Assembly (NCBI GenBank): GCA_963576735.1
Contig: OY755174.1
Location: forward strand, 7,192,001-7,256,000
Direction: 5' to 3'
Source of the DNA: Bedellia somnulentella
Taxonomy: Eukaryota; Arthropoda; Insecta; Lepidoptera; Bedelliidae
Length of the DNA stretch: 64,000 nt
Shown: positions 22,786 through 35,164 of the stretch, in pieces
How the letters are laid out: every line of letters begins with the position of its first letter
How positions within the stretch are numbered: position 1 is the stretch's first letter
Position numbers and translations under genes: made by a program
The notes under the pieces: generated by a model
What the model was told of the DNA's origin: nothing
Database searches by the model: none
The model's input: the letters and a program-made list of their open reading frames with translations, nothing else

Positions 22786-23085
22786 TCGCGTATTGATCCA
22801 TCATGGTGTAATGCTCGCATTGTCACTTGAGTCGGTGCTGACTGAAAATCAGTGTTGTGAGCTTCCAAAGCTCACAACGTAATGCTGAGGCAGCACCGTT
22901 TCGCTGTGCAGAGGCCTTGCCTTCTAAATATTATATTTGTATGTTTTTTCTTGTTTACTTTTGTTTTCTAGCTTTGAGAATTGAATAATGTGTTGTTTTT
23001 TTTTCTCTATTAATCTTATTTTTCCATGTTCTGTACAGCGAATAAATGTCTCTCTTTCTTTCTTTCTCTTTCTCATTTCAGTATC
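22786..23085 (+). mobile_element. Probable retroelement 3' end with (TTTC)n tail
   Basis: A GC-richer head with a perfect small hairpin (GTTGTGAGCTT...AAGCTCACAAC near 22855-22879), then TGCAGAGGCCTTGCCTTCTA, then an AT-rich body ending GCGAATAAATGTCTCTC and (TTTC)n at 23056-23085. The ending resembles the tail at 15183 on the other strand. It begins right after the right target duplication of the 4.9-kb element, so its 5' limit is uncertain. Confidence 0.4.
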
Positions 23086-23808
23086 TTTGTATCATGCTGC
23101 AAACAAAGCACTACAATTTGAAATACCAACCATTGTAACCGCCACGTTGCAATTCTCATAAAAGTAGGGTTCCGTTGGAAACGTGACAGATAATCTGCGA
23201 AATATGACAGGGTTCCGCCATAGAGCGCTATCGCGGTGAGCGGGCTGTCCCGACAAATAGGTGGATTATGCTAAACCCGCCTCCGTGCTGCAATTCACGA
23301 CCCTGAACACTTCGCTAAAATATTCTATGATTATTTTATTACTACGTCATTTCGGGTTTATATCTTAACTAGCGACCCGTTCTTATCATTATCATACTGA
23401 AGTAAAATGAAAGCGTAGCGAAGAAACAATTAGTGATGTTTAAGATAAACTTGTGATCAACATTATGATTAACTAATGTCGAAGCAATAACAAATTAACT
23501 TTGAAAGACCTTAAAGGCACGTATACAAATTAACATAGAACTTCAAAAAGTATTTCTATTTATTGTTATTTTTAAACATAAAATGCCATTTTTCATAGTT
23601 ATATATCTTTTACTACCGTTTGATTCTCATATATTTTTATAACTATATAAGTTGGTTTGAAATACCGTAATTAATATATTACATTAATATACTCATGCTA
23701 CTTGTAATCTACAACTTTTAAAAAATTGCATTCATCCCTAGAGGAGTATCAGTCGAACTCTTATAAACATCACATAACTTGTCATTTCATAAACTATTAT
23801 ATTTTCTA

Positions 23809-24764
23809 CTAGTGGATCGGGCCCAGCTTCGCACGGGTAGCGTAGTTTTAAAAATATCTGAGGTTTCTTCAATCACTGCTCAACCTTTGTGAAATTTAGT
23901 GCAATTTATAGCATTCCTGAATAGTGTAGCTTTGTGATTGTGAAAGCGCTTTAATGAACGGTTCAGTATCTCCGAAAATAAAACCATGCAAACTAACAAT
24001 CAGAGCATAATCAGAGTTACAAACTTTGCATACATACAGGGAGTATATGTATACTCCCGGATATCTTTTGCGCGCGCAACCATTGCTAAAAAAATATCCT
24101 TATAGCATTCACGTACGACGACAGGGCGCGATAGCTTATTTCATGTATAAGTTTGGATATTCTATACCGATTTCTATGATTATTTTTTATTGAATAGCTA
24201 ATAATGTTAACTTTTTTAAATGAGTGATGAATGAGAGAACTATAAACGTAAGAGTAAACAAATATAATCAGAATGCTCCGAACTGCTAAGCTATCAGGCA
24301 TTACACGTGTTATTATGAGTCAACCATAAAAGATAGACATATGCTGCAGAAAGATATTTTTTAGAAAATTTTATGTAAAATATTTCCGTCATACATGGTT
24401 TCTATGCAACTATAACCACTAAGGCTGCACACGCGACGGAAGCTTAAAAAATGGAGTAACTTCCCCCGTTTTCCCGAATTTACCCAAAATTCCCCTTCAC
24501 TACTCTGCTGAAAAGTACACTATAACCTGCCCAGGAGTATGAAGAATAATTCTACCAAGTTTCGTTAAAATCCGTCGAGTAGTTTTTGTTTCCATATGGA
24601 ACATACAAACCGACAGACAGACAGACAGACAGACAAAAATTTTACTGATTGCATTTTTGGCATCAGTATCGATCACTAATCTACTAATCACCCCCTGATA
24701 GTTCTTTTGAAAATATATTTAATGTACAGAATTGACCTCTCTACAGATTTATTATAAGTATAGA
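23809..24764 (-). mobile_element. Non-autonomous Helitron with (GTCT)n array, copy 1
   Basis: On minus it starts TCTATACTTATAATAAATC right after an A and ends CGCTACCCGTGCGAAGC, TGGGCCCGATCCACTAG right before a T. Those are canonical Helitron ends and an A/T insertion site. A short (GTCT)n array (24612-24634) lies about 130 bp from the 5' end. Length is 956 bp with no Rep/helicase frame. The sister copy at 47267-48266 has the same ends and an array more than twice as long. The minus frames here are not genes. Confidence 0.82.
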
Positions 24765-25009
24765 TATAGTATTAAGTTAGCGATTCTCATACAATACAAA
24801 GTACGAAATGCAACTAGTAAATAGTTCGGAAACAAAACATACAAAATCAGTTAGTCGGATACCATAATGTATTTGAAGACAAATTTATATACTAACAATA
24901 CAATTTGAAACCAAGCCATTTTAAAACTTATTTTAATTGCACCAAAGTCCAAAATAGCCTATAGAGCCGAGTATGAAGTTGGCACACAACACAAATGCAC
25001 AGTTGCAGC

Positions 25010-25165
25010 GGTGTAGTGATGACAGAGAGATGACCTGCCGACGGTCGCCGGTTCAAAACCGATATTTATTACTTCCCAACTGTCAAGCAGCCAGGAAACA
25101 AACAGATAATTCACTAAGCACCACATAAACATGTGTTACACCGGAGTATATATATTGGATTGCAG
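25010..25165 (+). mobile_element. tRNA-derived SINE of a second family
   Basis: Head with A-box-like GCGGTGTAGTGATGAC and B box CGCCGGTTCAAAACCGA. The body has CAACTGTCAAGCAGCCAGG and ends near GTGTTACACCGGAGTA. Single copy in the window; no target duplication recognised. Confidence 0.4.
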
Positions 25166-25454
25166 CTCGCTGGCTGGCTTTGGAAACTGATGGATTTATT
25201 GCAGTCCGATCATTTGCTTGTATCACAGACCAATGGTTTAGTTTAGATAAATACAGTATGCTTTATATTATATTCCAGTGACTATGACTAATAGCGAATG
25301 AAATTACGGTGAAGGTAACAAGCAGAGTTTATGGGAATGATGATCTTACAAAACATGATATTATCTTCCTATTAGAGACACTTGCTTGCGTTGCGTTTCC
25401 ATCAAAATAGCTGCTGATATACTGATTAAACAATAGCTCAGTGTGTCCAATTTG

Positions 25455-25856
25455 CTGTGTAGTGTCGGCATAGAATAACACTACCTCATTTCTTCCAGTG
25501 GGTGTACGTAAGAGGCACCTAACGGATTTGGAGCTTTTAAGGGATTTTTGGGCGATGTTTTGAAAAAATGTGAATGTAAAGAGTTCCTTTGTTGCTTCTT
25601 CTCTTTACAAACACCTTCCGAAGCAACGGACTAATGATAAATTTAAAAAAATTGACGTTAAAAAAATTATAGTTTTTAACTTAATTTTGAAGAATAAACT
25701 TTTTGACTTTTGACTTTGACCCATCACCGAAAACCTTTATTTTACCATATTTTCCCCACTAAAATTTCCAAACGTGGCTGAGGAATTCCCAATTCCTTAG
25801 CTCTGGCTACCCCTTCTAGGGATTTATAGCCGTGAGCATATGTATGTATGTATGTA
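25455..25856 (+). mobile_element. Unit B copy split by another insertion
   Basis: The 5' part runs from CTGTGTAGTGTCGGC to TTTTTGGGCGATG. The 3' part resumes at CCCATCACCGAAAACC and runs to TATAGCCGTGAGCATATG and (TATG)n. The intervening 25558-25718 is foreign. A SINE head follows directly at 25857. Confidence 0.68.
25558..25718 (+). mobile_element. Short retroelement 3' end inside unit B
   Basis: About 160 bp between the two halves of unit B. It ends GAATAAACTTTTTGACTTTTG followed by ACTTTGAC, a tail of imperfect TGACTTT repeats that marks a non-LTR 3' end on plus. About ten bases of unit B (CGGTTGGAGA) are missing at the site. Confidence 0.5.
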
Positions 25857-26015
25857 ATAGCTCAGTGGGGCGCACCACCGCCTCTCACGCAAAGAGGTGC
25901 TGGTTTGAATCCTGAGTCGGGCCTGGACCAATGTGACTTTTCTAAACCCATGTGCCACCAATGTCAAACCAAACCACCAGCGGGGTTAACTTATCTTGGT
26001 TGTTAACAGTTAAGT
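25857..26015 (+). mobile_element. tRNA-derived SINE related to SINE-A
   Basis: A box ATAGCTCAGTGGGGCGCACC, B box TGGTTTGAATCCTGAGTCGGG, then GCCTGGACCAATGTG and TTATCTTGGTTGTTAACAGT, which align with the SINE-A head and early body. Truncated at an A run. It sits immediately at the tail of unit B. Confidence 0.6.
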
Positions 26016-26644
26016 GGAAAAAAAAATGTAAAATAAAAACGGTAGATGATCGGTCTCCTTCTCCAGTCAAAAAGACCTAAATCCCAAAGTCGCCTTTTAA
26101 GAGATACGCAGTAAAATATATATTGACTCACTAGACCAAGCTAGAACGTACAATTTTACAAGCAATACTTTTGCTTCCAAATTCCATACATACTCGTAGA
26201 AATTGTTCCACGAGTAGAAATTCTGAGATCGTCATTCAAGCGCATTATCACCATATTATCACATATATAGGAGTTTACACAGAATGATGTATGTGAAGAT
26301 CGTGCGAATATCTGTTATGGGGTCGCGTGTTGTGCTTTGTGGCCATCAAATATTTAATATTAGTAAAAATATAGGATTTATTATGGTTCATAACAGTATA
26401 TTTATGGATCCATTTATTTTTGTTATTGGATCGTAATAGTTATTAAAAATGGGTCAAAATATATAATTTTGAATTTTGAAAAATATAGAATTTCATACAT
26501 ATTTTCATACATGTTTTATATATATAAAAACAAACTACACTAATTTATTTTTTTGTATATATTTAGAGAACTATAGGTTTATTTTATGTCCTTGTGAACT
26601 TTATAAATATTTGATGAAATTACTGTTTGTTTCCTCAATAAAAT

Positions 26645-26814
26645 AAAATAAATTAGTTTAATTTAATTGCTTTTGTTCATGAAAACCTCATGTGGGGATT
26701 ATTACTAAAAAATAAAGAATAAATAAAGGAAAGAAACATTTCGACACAGGCGGGAATCGAACCCGTGACCTCGGGTGTACGCCCCCGTCGCTCTGCCAAT
26801 TGAGCTACCGGGTC
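26645..26814 (-). mobile_element. SINE with an almost complete tRNA head
   Basis: Minus positions 26814-26743 form a tRNA-like sequence: acceptor GACCCGG pairing with CTGTGTC (one mismatch and one wobble), D arm GCTC...GAGC, T arm with GGTTCGATTCCCGC. The anticodon arm does not form a normal 5-bp stem with a 7-base loop. Directly downstream is a body shared with 18370-18449 and a TTTTATTTTA tail. A pol III-driven SINE is more likely than a working tRNA gene. Confidence 0.6.
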
Positions 26815-26825
26815 TAAATTAATGA

Positions 26826-26975
26826 ATATGATCACGGCAATAAATGGCTGAAAGGGATAGCCAGAGCTTCAGATTTAGAAATTCTTCAGCCACAAAACGC
26901 CCTAAGTCACCTCTTACTTACACCCGCGGTAAGAAATGGGATGGTGCTATTCCAAGCCGACAATACACAGCTTTG
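26826..26975 (-). mobile_element. Unit B copy with internal deletion
   Basis: On minus the 5' part (GCTGTGTATTGTCGGCTTGG to AAGAGGTGACTTAGGG) joins directly to GTGGCTGAAGAATTTC and CTCTGGCTATCCC. About 90 bp of the middle are missing. It lies 11 bp from the tRNA-headed SINE. Confidence 0.6.
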
Positions 26976-28640
26976 GAATTTCATACACATATATAAAAAA
27001 AATATTGTTGTTTGGTTCTTCTCTGTGTGTTAACAAACAGTTACAGACCTAAAATCATAGATGGGAGAACCAATACCAGTTACAATATATGTATATTTAT
27101 TAACATATACTATAAGCAAAAAAATAAAAAAACCACCACTTCCTCAAAATTAATTAACATTCATAAATAACGCATCCTATAATTTAGTCATTTCAATCTA
27201 TTTCTATCTACTCAAACCGATGCATGCAGTAATAAATCATCTGCGTATTCTTAATCGCTGCACGTCAATATATACGTATGTTCACGTACAGCTGTCTCCG
27301 TATTGGTTCTCTAGAGCAGGCACAAATGTATGCAAGTGAGCTGTTGCCTCCTGTCGTGAAAGGAACGAGAGGAATTATGTGGAAGTGTCTCTGTATGTAT
27401 TAATGGTTATAGCATTTTTAAACGCAACGTATTGGTTTCATTGTGTTGTCAAAGTAGATGCAAATATATGTTTATTGCGAAATAATACGGCTGTTATGTA
27501 AATTGTTGGTAAGAAATAGTACTCAACAAGGCTCCTGTACAAATGATATTTTAGTGTTGTAATAATTGAGTACTACTAATGGTCGATTAATAAACCGGTT
27601 GAAATAAATAGAGAATATTACGAGACTAAAAATAAGTCTGTCAGTTAGATTCTAAAATATACTGAAAAAACATATTTAATGGGTTCTTTTTCCTTATTTT
27701 CCTGAAGGCGACACGTTAAAAGAATATTCCACGTCAAATACTTTTAACATTTTAACATTAGGAATTGGAATATATGTGTCTATCATTTCTTAATATTGAA
27801 ATAGTGAAAAAAACCTAATTTAAAGGCTAAATGCATATTATCCCTTTTACTATCTATACACTAAAAGAGACGGGCGGGTTTATTAATCGGAGCTCTAGCT
27901 ATCTTTTACTCCGGTATTCACAAATTGAATTTGTGATATATCTCAGTTAAGTAGGATATTGCAGATTGAATAACCAATCACTGATTTTATTATCTATGAA
28001 GTTACGATATTTTTACGCTTCTGAGGACACCGAAAATCTTCAAAGTGGACTATTAACAAATTACCCCATTCATAGTAGGCTTGCATCCCTTTGAAGACAC
28101 AAATAAATGTTTTAATAATACCGCTAAAATTCACAAGGCATTATTCATAACTTTATCCAAAGATGGTCAAAGAAGTAATTCGTAAAAAGCAAAAAAAATA
28201 AGACATGGTCCTTAGAATAAGGTCCTCGTCTGACCTCGCGTGTTTCCGTAGAACAGTACGTGGCCGGGTCGCGCGTGCCACGTGCGTCGTCCAGTAAATC
28301 ATATTAGCAGAGGAATGGGAGCACTCTCGCTGAACTATCAAACTTGTATTGTAAAACTGCTGGGAATGTGAGCTAAAGTTTATTATAGAATTTTAACTTC
28401 ATGATTCATTTTAGTATAAGATGTATAAGATTACACAACATCTTTATTGTCACACTCTTACTTTACATTTGCTTCAAATTGTATTCGTTGTTCTAAGTCA
28501 ATATCGACAATTATTTTACTTATATATCAATTGTAGATCAACTCAAATTATATAAGACACTAGGCATTGAAAACGTCATCGCTGAATGACTGTAGTCATA
28601 GTTATACCATAATTTTATAGAAATGAGGCTATATAATTAA
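26976..28640. other. Unassigned AT-rich stretch
   Basis: No gene or repeat recognised apart from a GC-rich patch at 28220-28310 (GTGGCCGGGTCGCGCGTGCC), which has an unrecognised 62-codon minus frame and no splice-bounded structure. Confidence 0.4.
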
Positions 28641-28648
28641 TTACAAAA

Positions 28649-28829
28649 ACGTTTTCGTAGCCGTATGGCAGTCGTGTTTTTAACAAGAACCACAAATCGT
28701 ATTCGGAAAAAAAATTGAATTTTTATCACACAAAAAGTAGACATGTGCATTAATTGCACTGTTTTTATTTCCGAATACGATTGGTGGTACTTGATATAAA
28801 CACGGCTGGCATACGGCTGCGAAAACGTT
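28649..28829. mobile_element. Foldback MITE with 8-bp target duplication
   Basis: Arms of about 65 bp: left begins ACGTTTTCGTAGCCGTATGG; right, inverted, AACGTTTTCGCAGCCGTATG. Both include a CAATCGTATTCGGA-like inner end. TTACAAAA lies at 28641-28648 and 28830-28837. An 8-bp duplication suggests hAT-type mobilisation. The minus frame at 28637-28885 is a by-product. Confidence 0.68.
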
Positions 28830-29365
28830 TTACAAAAGTTGCAATATTCCCTTAAGCGGAACAAGAGAAAGAATTCCCTCTTCATAAAAATACCTAATAT
28901 TTTCTCTTTACCCTATTTAAGGCCATCATGCAATCCAGTTTCTCATTCGACTGAGCCCATTCCGAGGATAACAGCTAGTATGCGGATGACACGAGATCGT
29001 GAAATAGGTAAGTAATCAAAGGGGCTGCTTGATAAATGAGGTTCGCAAATCATGAAGTTTTTAAATTAAATTAGGGATTAAAAAGTCCGAGTTGCTGAAA
29101 TGTAAGATTAAATTCTGGATTTAAATTGTCTTTTAATATGCTCCCACCTGCCTAGTTTGTTATTTTATCTACTGTGGACCAACATACGCTTACTTAGTTT
29201 TAAAATTAAAATATAACATAACTAAAAGTATATTTTTACTTGCACCTAACGGTAATCAGTTATGTTCACAAGTCAGAGGTCTCGAATAAGATTTTTGTGA
29301 GTTAAACTCCAGAGTCCAGTTTGTGATATTTTAAACTTGAATCTCCTGATTATCTGAAAAGTACG

Positions 29366-29517
29366 ATGATTCCGTGCCTCGAAGGGCACGTGCAGCAATC
29401 GGTCCCAGACTTTGTACACGTTAGTCTGCCAACCCTCACTAGGTCAGCGTGGTGGACTATGGCAAAATCCCCAAAAAGGTGGGCCCCAGCCCCTCGGTGA
29501 GGTTAAGCTGTGATGAT
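29366..29517 (+). repeat. Dispersed repeat fragment (GATTCCGTGCCTCG family)
   Basis: A GC-rich block in AT-rich DNA with phrases I know from lepidopteran interspersed repeats: GATTCCGTGCCTCGAAGG, GCAATCGGTCCCAG and CAACCCTCACTAGGTCAGCG, then TGGTGGACTATGG and CCCCTCGGTGAGG. Probably derived from a LINE. The clade is not determinable here. Confidence 0.4.
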
Positions 29518-29590
29518 CGAAAATTTTGCTGAGATTTTTTTTAATAAAGGATGAAACCCTTTTAATCTGGTAGTTAGTGATTAATTTGTA

Positions 29591-29668
29591 CAGGTCACTT
29601 GATGTTCAGAAGTATTAGTACTCGTTCCTCTTCCAACCCCATTGGGGATATTCGGCGTGAACGTTTGA
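29591..29668 (+). mobile_element. SINE-A 3' fragment
   Basis: Contains CACTTGATGTTCAGAAGTAT, TCTTCCAACCCC and GATATTCGGCGTGAACGTTT, the last 80 bp of SINE-A without tail repeats. Confidence 0.6.
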
Positions 29669-29699
29669 GTCTCAGTTGTGTTTCTAGAGGTAGAGATGC

Positions 29700-31744
29700 C
29701 AATTGATCAAAATTAAAGCTTGACTAACCATTGTCACCGAATTATATAAAGATCCTAATTTAGGTTTACTTCACTTTCTTTCTCACAAAAATTAAAATAA
29801 AGACCATATTTACCCCAAAACCGTATATTAGAATCTTTGTAATGAATTATGGAGAAAATTCACAACATCACAAATCTCGCGAGAGGGTAGTAATAAAACT
29901 AATTTATAGCGGTGAAGGCGCTCAGGCCGTTCGTTCGTCTTCGTTGGGGTCAAATAAATCTGCAAATCAGGAAAGAGGGACCGCCAGTTTTGCTATCATA
30001 GCTGCCAGTTTTCAATTATTTTTAAAAAGGCTTTTTCTATTGAATAGTCTTTCGTAACTGATATAGCACCAAGTTTCTTCGTTAAAACAGCTGCCACAGT
30101 ATTGGTTCCGTACGAAAATTAAGAATAGCACTACTCCATCTGAATCCATACGGATATTTTGGATTTTAGTTGTCTTAGCTAATATTGTACATGATTTGAT
30201 CTTCCAATGGTTATTGGAATATTGTGGATTCTAAAGAATAGGTTACCCCTTTTAAGGATTATAACCGTCATGCATGTTTCAAACAAAACTACAAACAAGC
30301 CTATTAAAATGGGTAAACGATTTGTAGTTTTATATAACAGAACAGCATTTAAATACTGTACAATGTAATTGTAATCTAACAAAACATGATTAAATCAATA
30401 TTTAGTTGGGCCTGTTCACACCATTTGTGCGGGATTTACTTTTTCCCCCATGAAATAACAATTGCGATCAAATTCAGTGTTAAATCCGCCATTGTGCAGC
30501 AAATCTTGGGCAGCAAAAAGTTCTTTGTCGGCGCAAGTTCTAAGACGCCATATGGTGCGGCGACAATGACGACCTGACGCGGGATTTACTAGTTTCCTAA
30601 TCCAGATATTACATTTGACATGCTGGACTGTTAAGGGGAGATTACTTTGTTACTATGCTTTATTATAAGGATAAATTGGTAGTTTGATGAGAAGGATTGT
30701 TGTTATTGGTATTCATAACTCTATTTTCTGATTTTACTGAAATATTCGATCAATACTCACTCTTTTAGCCATTCAGCGTGATGTTATTTAGCCTTTGATC
30801 CTACTGAAAATTGTAACTTTCGATTTATAATAGAATCCTATAATCGATAAAGCAGATTCCGGGTCTATTAATTAAAGACAACAAACTCTGTTAGTATTGA
30901 AGTATACAATAACAACATTGAGTTGAGACCTACAAAATACATTTAACACGATTGAAAATAATGAGAATGTTTCTTGTATTTGTTTCATTCAATTAATACT
31001 ATCAGCATCTCCTCCAAACTACGTTCGCTGCTGGAGAGGAACTCCTGAAATATTTCCATAATGATAGGTCTAGAGTCGTTAAAACTTGATTAGCGAATTA
31101 GTAACATACAAATTTGACATTTAAATTCGAACATTGTCAGATCGTATAATGTAAATGTTTAAGCAAACATTCGTGACATAACTCGTATAAATATTGCATT
31201 ACCATAGAAAATGAAGACCTCGCAACGCGACATAAAACTTTGCTACAAAACCAGAAATATAATTTACCACAAGACACGCACATATAAATTTTCACTCACA
31301 CAAAACGAAACACCCACTGGATCCAATAAATAACTCGCCAATTACAATAATACAGTCGAACACAATAGTAGAAAATGAGGGTAGAGGGCGTTTGCAACAC
31401 AATGCGTGCGACAAGAGCATTACTTGTGCATTAAAATTATTACAAATTGGGATTGGATGTACGCGAGTCAGATTACAAAGACACCAAACAAAGAGACGGG
31501 GTTTGATTATTTACACATAATTGAGTTAGAACACCTCGGTTATCGAGTTAGAATTGAATTATGACACAGAATGGCGCCGGCTGCGCGCCAACCGATTTCA
31601 AATTGAAATCGGAAGCACCCCCGACGGATTTCATTTGAATTCATTGAATTATAACGTTTTAGTATATTTCAGTCGCTTGCTTTAAACAACTTCTTTGAAT
31701 TTCGTGTTTTTGCCTTTTGTATTTGTATTTTATATAGCTTAAAT
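29700..31744. other. Unassigned; one short palindrome
   Basis: A decayed unit-B-like trace spans about 30115-30275 (AGAATAGCACTACTCCAT and TTACCCCTTTTAAGGATTAT). A direct repeat GCGGGATTTACT occurs near 30429 and 30579. The palindrome CCGATTTCAAATTGAAATCG lies at 31590-31610 beside a GC-rich patch (GGCGCCGGCTGCGCGCC). No gene is supported. Confidence 0.35.
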
Positions 31745-31960
31745 GGCACAAGCGCTTTTCTTGGGGTTTGGGGCTTTTTAAGCGATATGGTTCGGCCATG
31801 TGGCTGTAGAATCAACACAAACTATCCTTAATTTAACAATTTTTTATCCTCGCAACTTTCAAAAGTATCTGCTGAATTCTTATTCTGAAGCTACACTATG
31901 ACTACACTTTTTCGGAATATACAGCCGTAAGCGTGAGTAAATGTATGCATGTATACATGT
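31745..31960 (+). mobile_element. Degenerate unit B copy
   Basis: Traces in order: GGGGCTTTTTAAGCGATATG, GGCTGTAGAATCAACAC, TTTATCCTCGCAACTTTC, AAAAGTATCTGCTGAATTC, ATACAGCCGTAAGCGTGAG and a TGTATGCATG tail. Confidence 0.45.
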
Positions 31961-32639
31961 CAGAGTGAAAAACAATATTTGCATCTGTGAATGTGTACCA
32001 GTACATATTTATATGTTCATTATGTTCAAATAATAATTAAGGAGCTACTGTTTGACACACATTTGACACACGACACTTTTACCGCCCTATGCCAGGCTTC
32101 TGCAACTTATTATTATTTATTTTTTCATATTTTAGTTATCCTTTTATTGAATGGTGTGCACATTGGGGTAGGCAATCAAAGTCTAATACTAATAATAATA
32201 ATATAAAAAGTGAGACTAGAAAAGCACTTTTTGTTATTTTATATCAGATATGAATCTATTATGCATATTATATTACTCATTTACATAGTCATACCAATAA
32301 TAAATTATATTTAAAAAAAACTGGTTTAATATTTAGCTTCCGAATAATAAATTGTAGACTAAATTTATAAATCATGCCGCAGCGTTGATTCTCGGTAGTA
32401 CGCTTCTGTGATTGCAAGTTAAGATGGGTTGTTCCTGTTAATGTTAATGGGCGCAGACGGCACACAAATTTTGATTTGCAATTTTCGCTATAAATTTTCG
32501 CAAATTAATAAAAAGCAATACGAGGTTGGTATTTTATTAAATAAAGCAGTTATTGCTTTAATGTCGGCAATTCCTGAATTTGGTTACACCATTGATATAT
32601 TTTTGTTGTTTTTTTGTTCTCAGACCTTAAAAACCCTCC

Positions 32640-32865
32640 ATTAACCCACGTAATATTCCACGTAAGGGATAAAGTTAAGACTCTTGGGTTCTGAAGTGGT
32701 CCGGCCACCTATGGATGACCAAGTATGACTTCCCATAATGTAGATTATCAACTTGATGATGGTCGCAGAAATCTGATGGATGAGGGCAATTATGGAGATC
32801 TTAAAGTGAGGCCAATGTCCAGCAGTTCTTTTGGCTAAAAGAGGATAAATAAAATTAAAAATATA
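32640..32865 (+). mobile_element. LINE 3'-end fragment (GTCCAGCAG family)
   Basis: The end CCAATGTCCAGCAGTTCTTT, then TGGCTAAAAGAGGATAAATA, matches the well-known lepidopteran LINE ending 'gaggcc.atgtccagcagt'. Upstream TGGTCCGGCCACC and TGGATGACC fit the end of the ORF (W-G-H-like residues), but the frame is broken. Confidence 0.5.
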
Positions 32866-33859
32866 TTACGCTTTTTTGCCTAGAATAGTGGTTAACAAAG
32901 GCACCTTAAATAATAATTGCAATAACATACAACTGAAATGAGCTGTGCAGTGCAGAGTAATCAAGGAAATTAACCCGTACCGTATCGAACCTGGGACTCA
33001 CTAGTTAAGCACGATCCGCAATGTACTGCACCATTGTATTTTTTAATTATATCATTGAACTGAGCATTTGGTATTAATTTTATATAGTTACAAAATTTTG
33101 ATGTTAATAAAAAAATACTAAATTATGCAACAGCTTTTTTATTTACCTAAATTTAATTTTGGTTGATATCTTGGTTAATTGAACCTCTTAAGGAGTTTTC
33201 TTTTTAATTATGATTTCATCAATTATTTTTCTTCCTTTTCGATATTTAAAAGCAGACAAATATTTAAAAGGAAACTTTTACTTAGTTGAAAACACAGAGT
33301 TTTTTTTACGCAGTTAGTTAAGTTGAACAATCAGAGTGCGGCTTATATTGTAGGGCGATTGGTAGAAACCTATCGTCAACGATAACTTCCAAAATTTTTA
33401 TTTTTACCGCTCAACTATGGCTACCTTCTTTAATAATTAATATAGATGTTTGTAGACCTATGCACACGTTCATTACTTGAAATAAGTTACGGTCGTAACC
33501 GTAGCAACTTACAGACTTATTCGCTTTCTTGTTTTTATTCTTGTATGTGAAATGAGGCGACTATTAATTTTGCTTCCTAAGTTAATTACGGGCGGGGTTT
33601 TCGGAAACTATTACAAAAGTTATTATTTTATACTCTTTTTGACTTGGGTCGTATTAGTAAGTAAAACGTCGGCTTAAAATAGCTCTAAATCATTTTCCGC
33701 CTGTAATGGGAGAAATAATTAGGGGTATTTCAAGCTAACATTATACACGTGTCGCCTGTTATTAATAAAAAAACAATTATTATTTGTATTGAAATAATTA
33801 CTGATGTTTATACTAGTATTTTCTTCATCTTTATTTAGCTTTCTACATTTACACAACAT

Positions 33860-34088
33860 GTTTTAAATCTCGAGGACGACCTCGGAGGACACATTTGGAT
33901 CAAATAGAAAATGTGCTCAAAAGGGCAGGTGTCCGCAGTATGAAGAATAAAAGAGCATGTATGAAAATATTGATGGATATGAATGAAGCTAGAGAGGTTT
34001 GCCAGGATCGCAAAAAGTGACGATCGATAATCTCTGCCTGCCCCAATGGGAACTAACGGCGTGAGAATATGTATGTATGTATGTATGT
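33860..34088 (+). mobile_element. LINE 3' end with (TATG)n tail
   Basis: A broken frame includes LKRAGVRSMKNKRACMK and MNEAREVCQDRKK, the end of a non-LTR ORF. Then come GACGATCGATAATCTCTGCC, CCCCAATGGGAACTAACGG and CGTGAGAATATG, followed by (TATG)n. The inverted homologue is at 1936-2105. The GTGAG plus TATG ending resembles that of unit B, suggesting unit B may be mobilised by this LINE. Confidence 0.55.
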
Positions 34089-35164
34089 TTTAAATCTCTA
34101 TAAAGATAATGCTCTATAGTTTTGTACAATCCAAAAATAGGACTTTATCGTGCGAAAACAGGACGATTGGAAACCCTGACGACAGCAATATTCAATCGAA
34201 ACAAACGCAAATTAATTTAAATATGAATGGAAGCTGAGTGCGACGAAATAACGGACCCATTTTAACTGAATTTCCAATGCTTGTTTAGCCGGAATTGCGT
34301 TTAGAGTAATTATATTGAGCGATTTAAACATGCTGTATTTATATTTACAGTAAAACAAAGTCTGTTTTCATTAATCATTAAATTTGTATAAAGCTTTTCT
34401 TTCTATGGGCAATGGTAAATATCATCACATTAGCTGGCCAAGTTGAAATAGTAAAGTTATTACTTAAATCATTTTTATCGATGTAGTTATAATTTAAACT
34501 AAGCTATCTCTGATAATTTGTAGCAGGTCCTAAGCACTAGTGAAATAAAAGAATACTCTGTCTTAAGTAAAAATATGTATTACCGATTTTATAATTTATC
34601 CGCAGTACGAGTTGTTTTAATTTTTCATACTGTATTACTGTTTTTACTGTCCCTCTTAAGGCTTCTAGCTATTTAACAGATTATAGCCTCAAAATATTAC
34701 CTCACATAATAATTACAGCATAAGCGTAAAAGCTACATAAAAATAGATATTTTGAAAACATTACTAATACAACACTGACGACAAAATATTAAACAAAAAT
34801 TCAAATACCCAAAAAACCCAGCTCTGAAATTCCAATAAACGTAGTCCCATTATCCTACAAGTTCCTACATAAGCTGCAACAAATTTTGCTTTCTCCTCAC
34901 GTGCACCGCTATCTTCTACCAGGACCCCACGATACACAACTAAGACATGAAAACCTACTTTCCACCAACCCAAACGCATCTTACATCTCGTTCTAAAATA
35001 TCTGCAACACTTGAGTAAGAACATTGAGGAAATGCTAGTTTTAATATGTTTCGGTTGTGTCTTTATCTCGGTTCAAATTAAAGGCAACGAGACAATATTC
35101 TTGTATTAAGAGGATAACCACTGACTTTAAAACGGGCATAACGTTGCTTTGTCGCATTAATGTT

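Noticed and set aside
24500..24691. Minus ORF with FVCLSVCLSVCM-like repeat residues
   Set aside because: It is a translation of the (GTCT)n array inside the Helitron.
26742..26814. Candidate functional tRNA gene on minus
   Set aside because: The anticodon arm cannot form a normal stem with a 7-base loop, the acceptor has a mismatch, and a SINE body follows directly, so it was called a SINE head.
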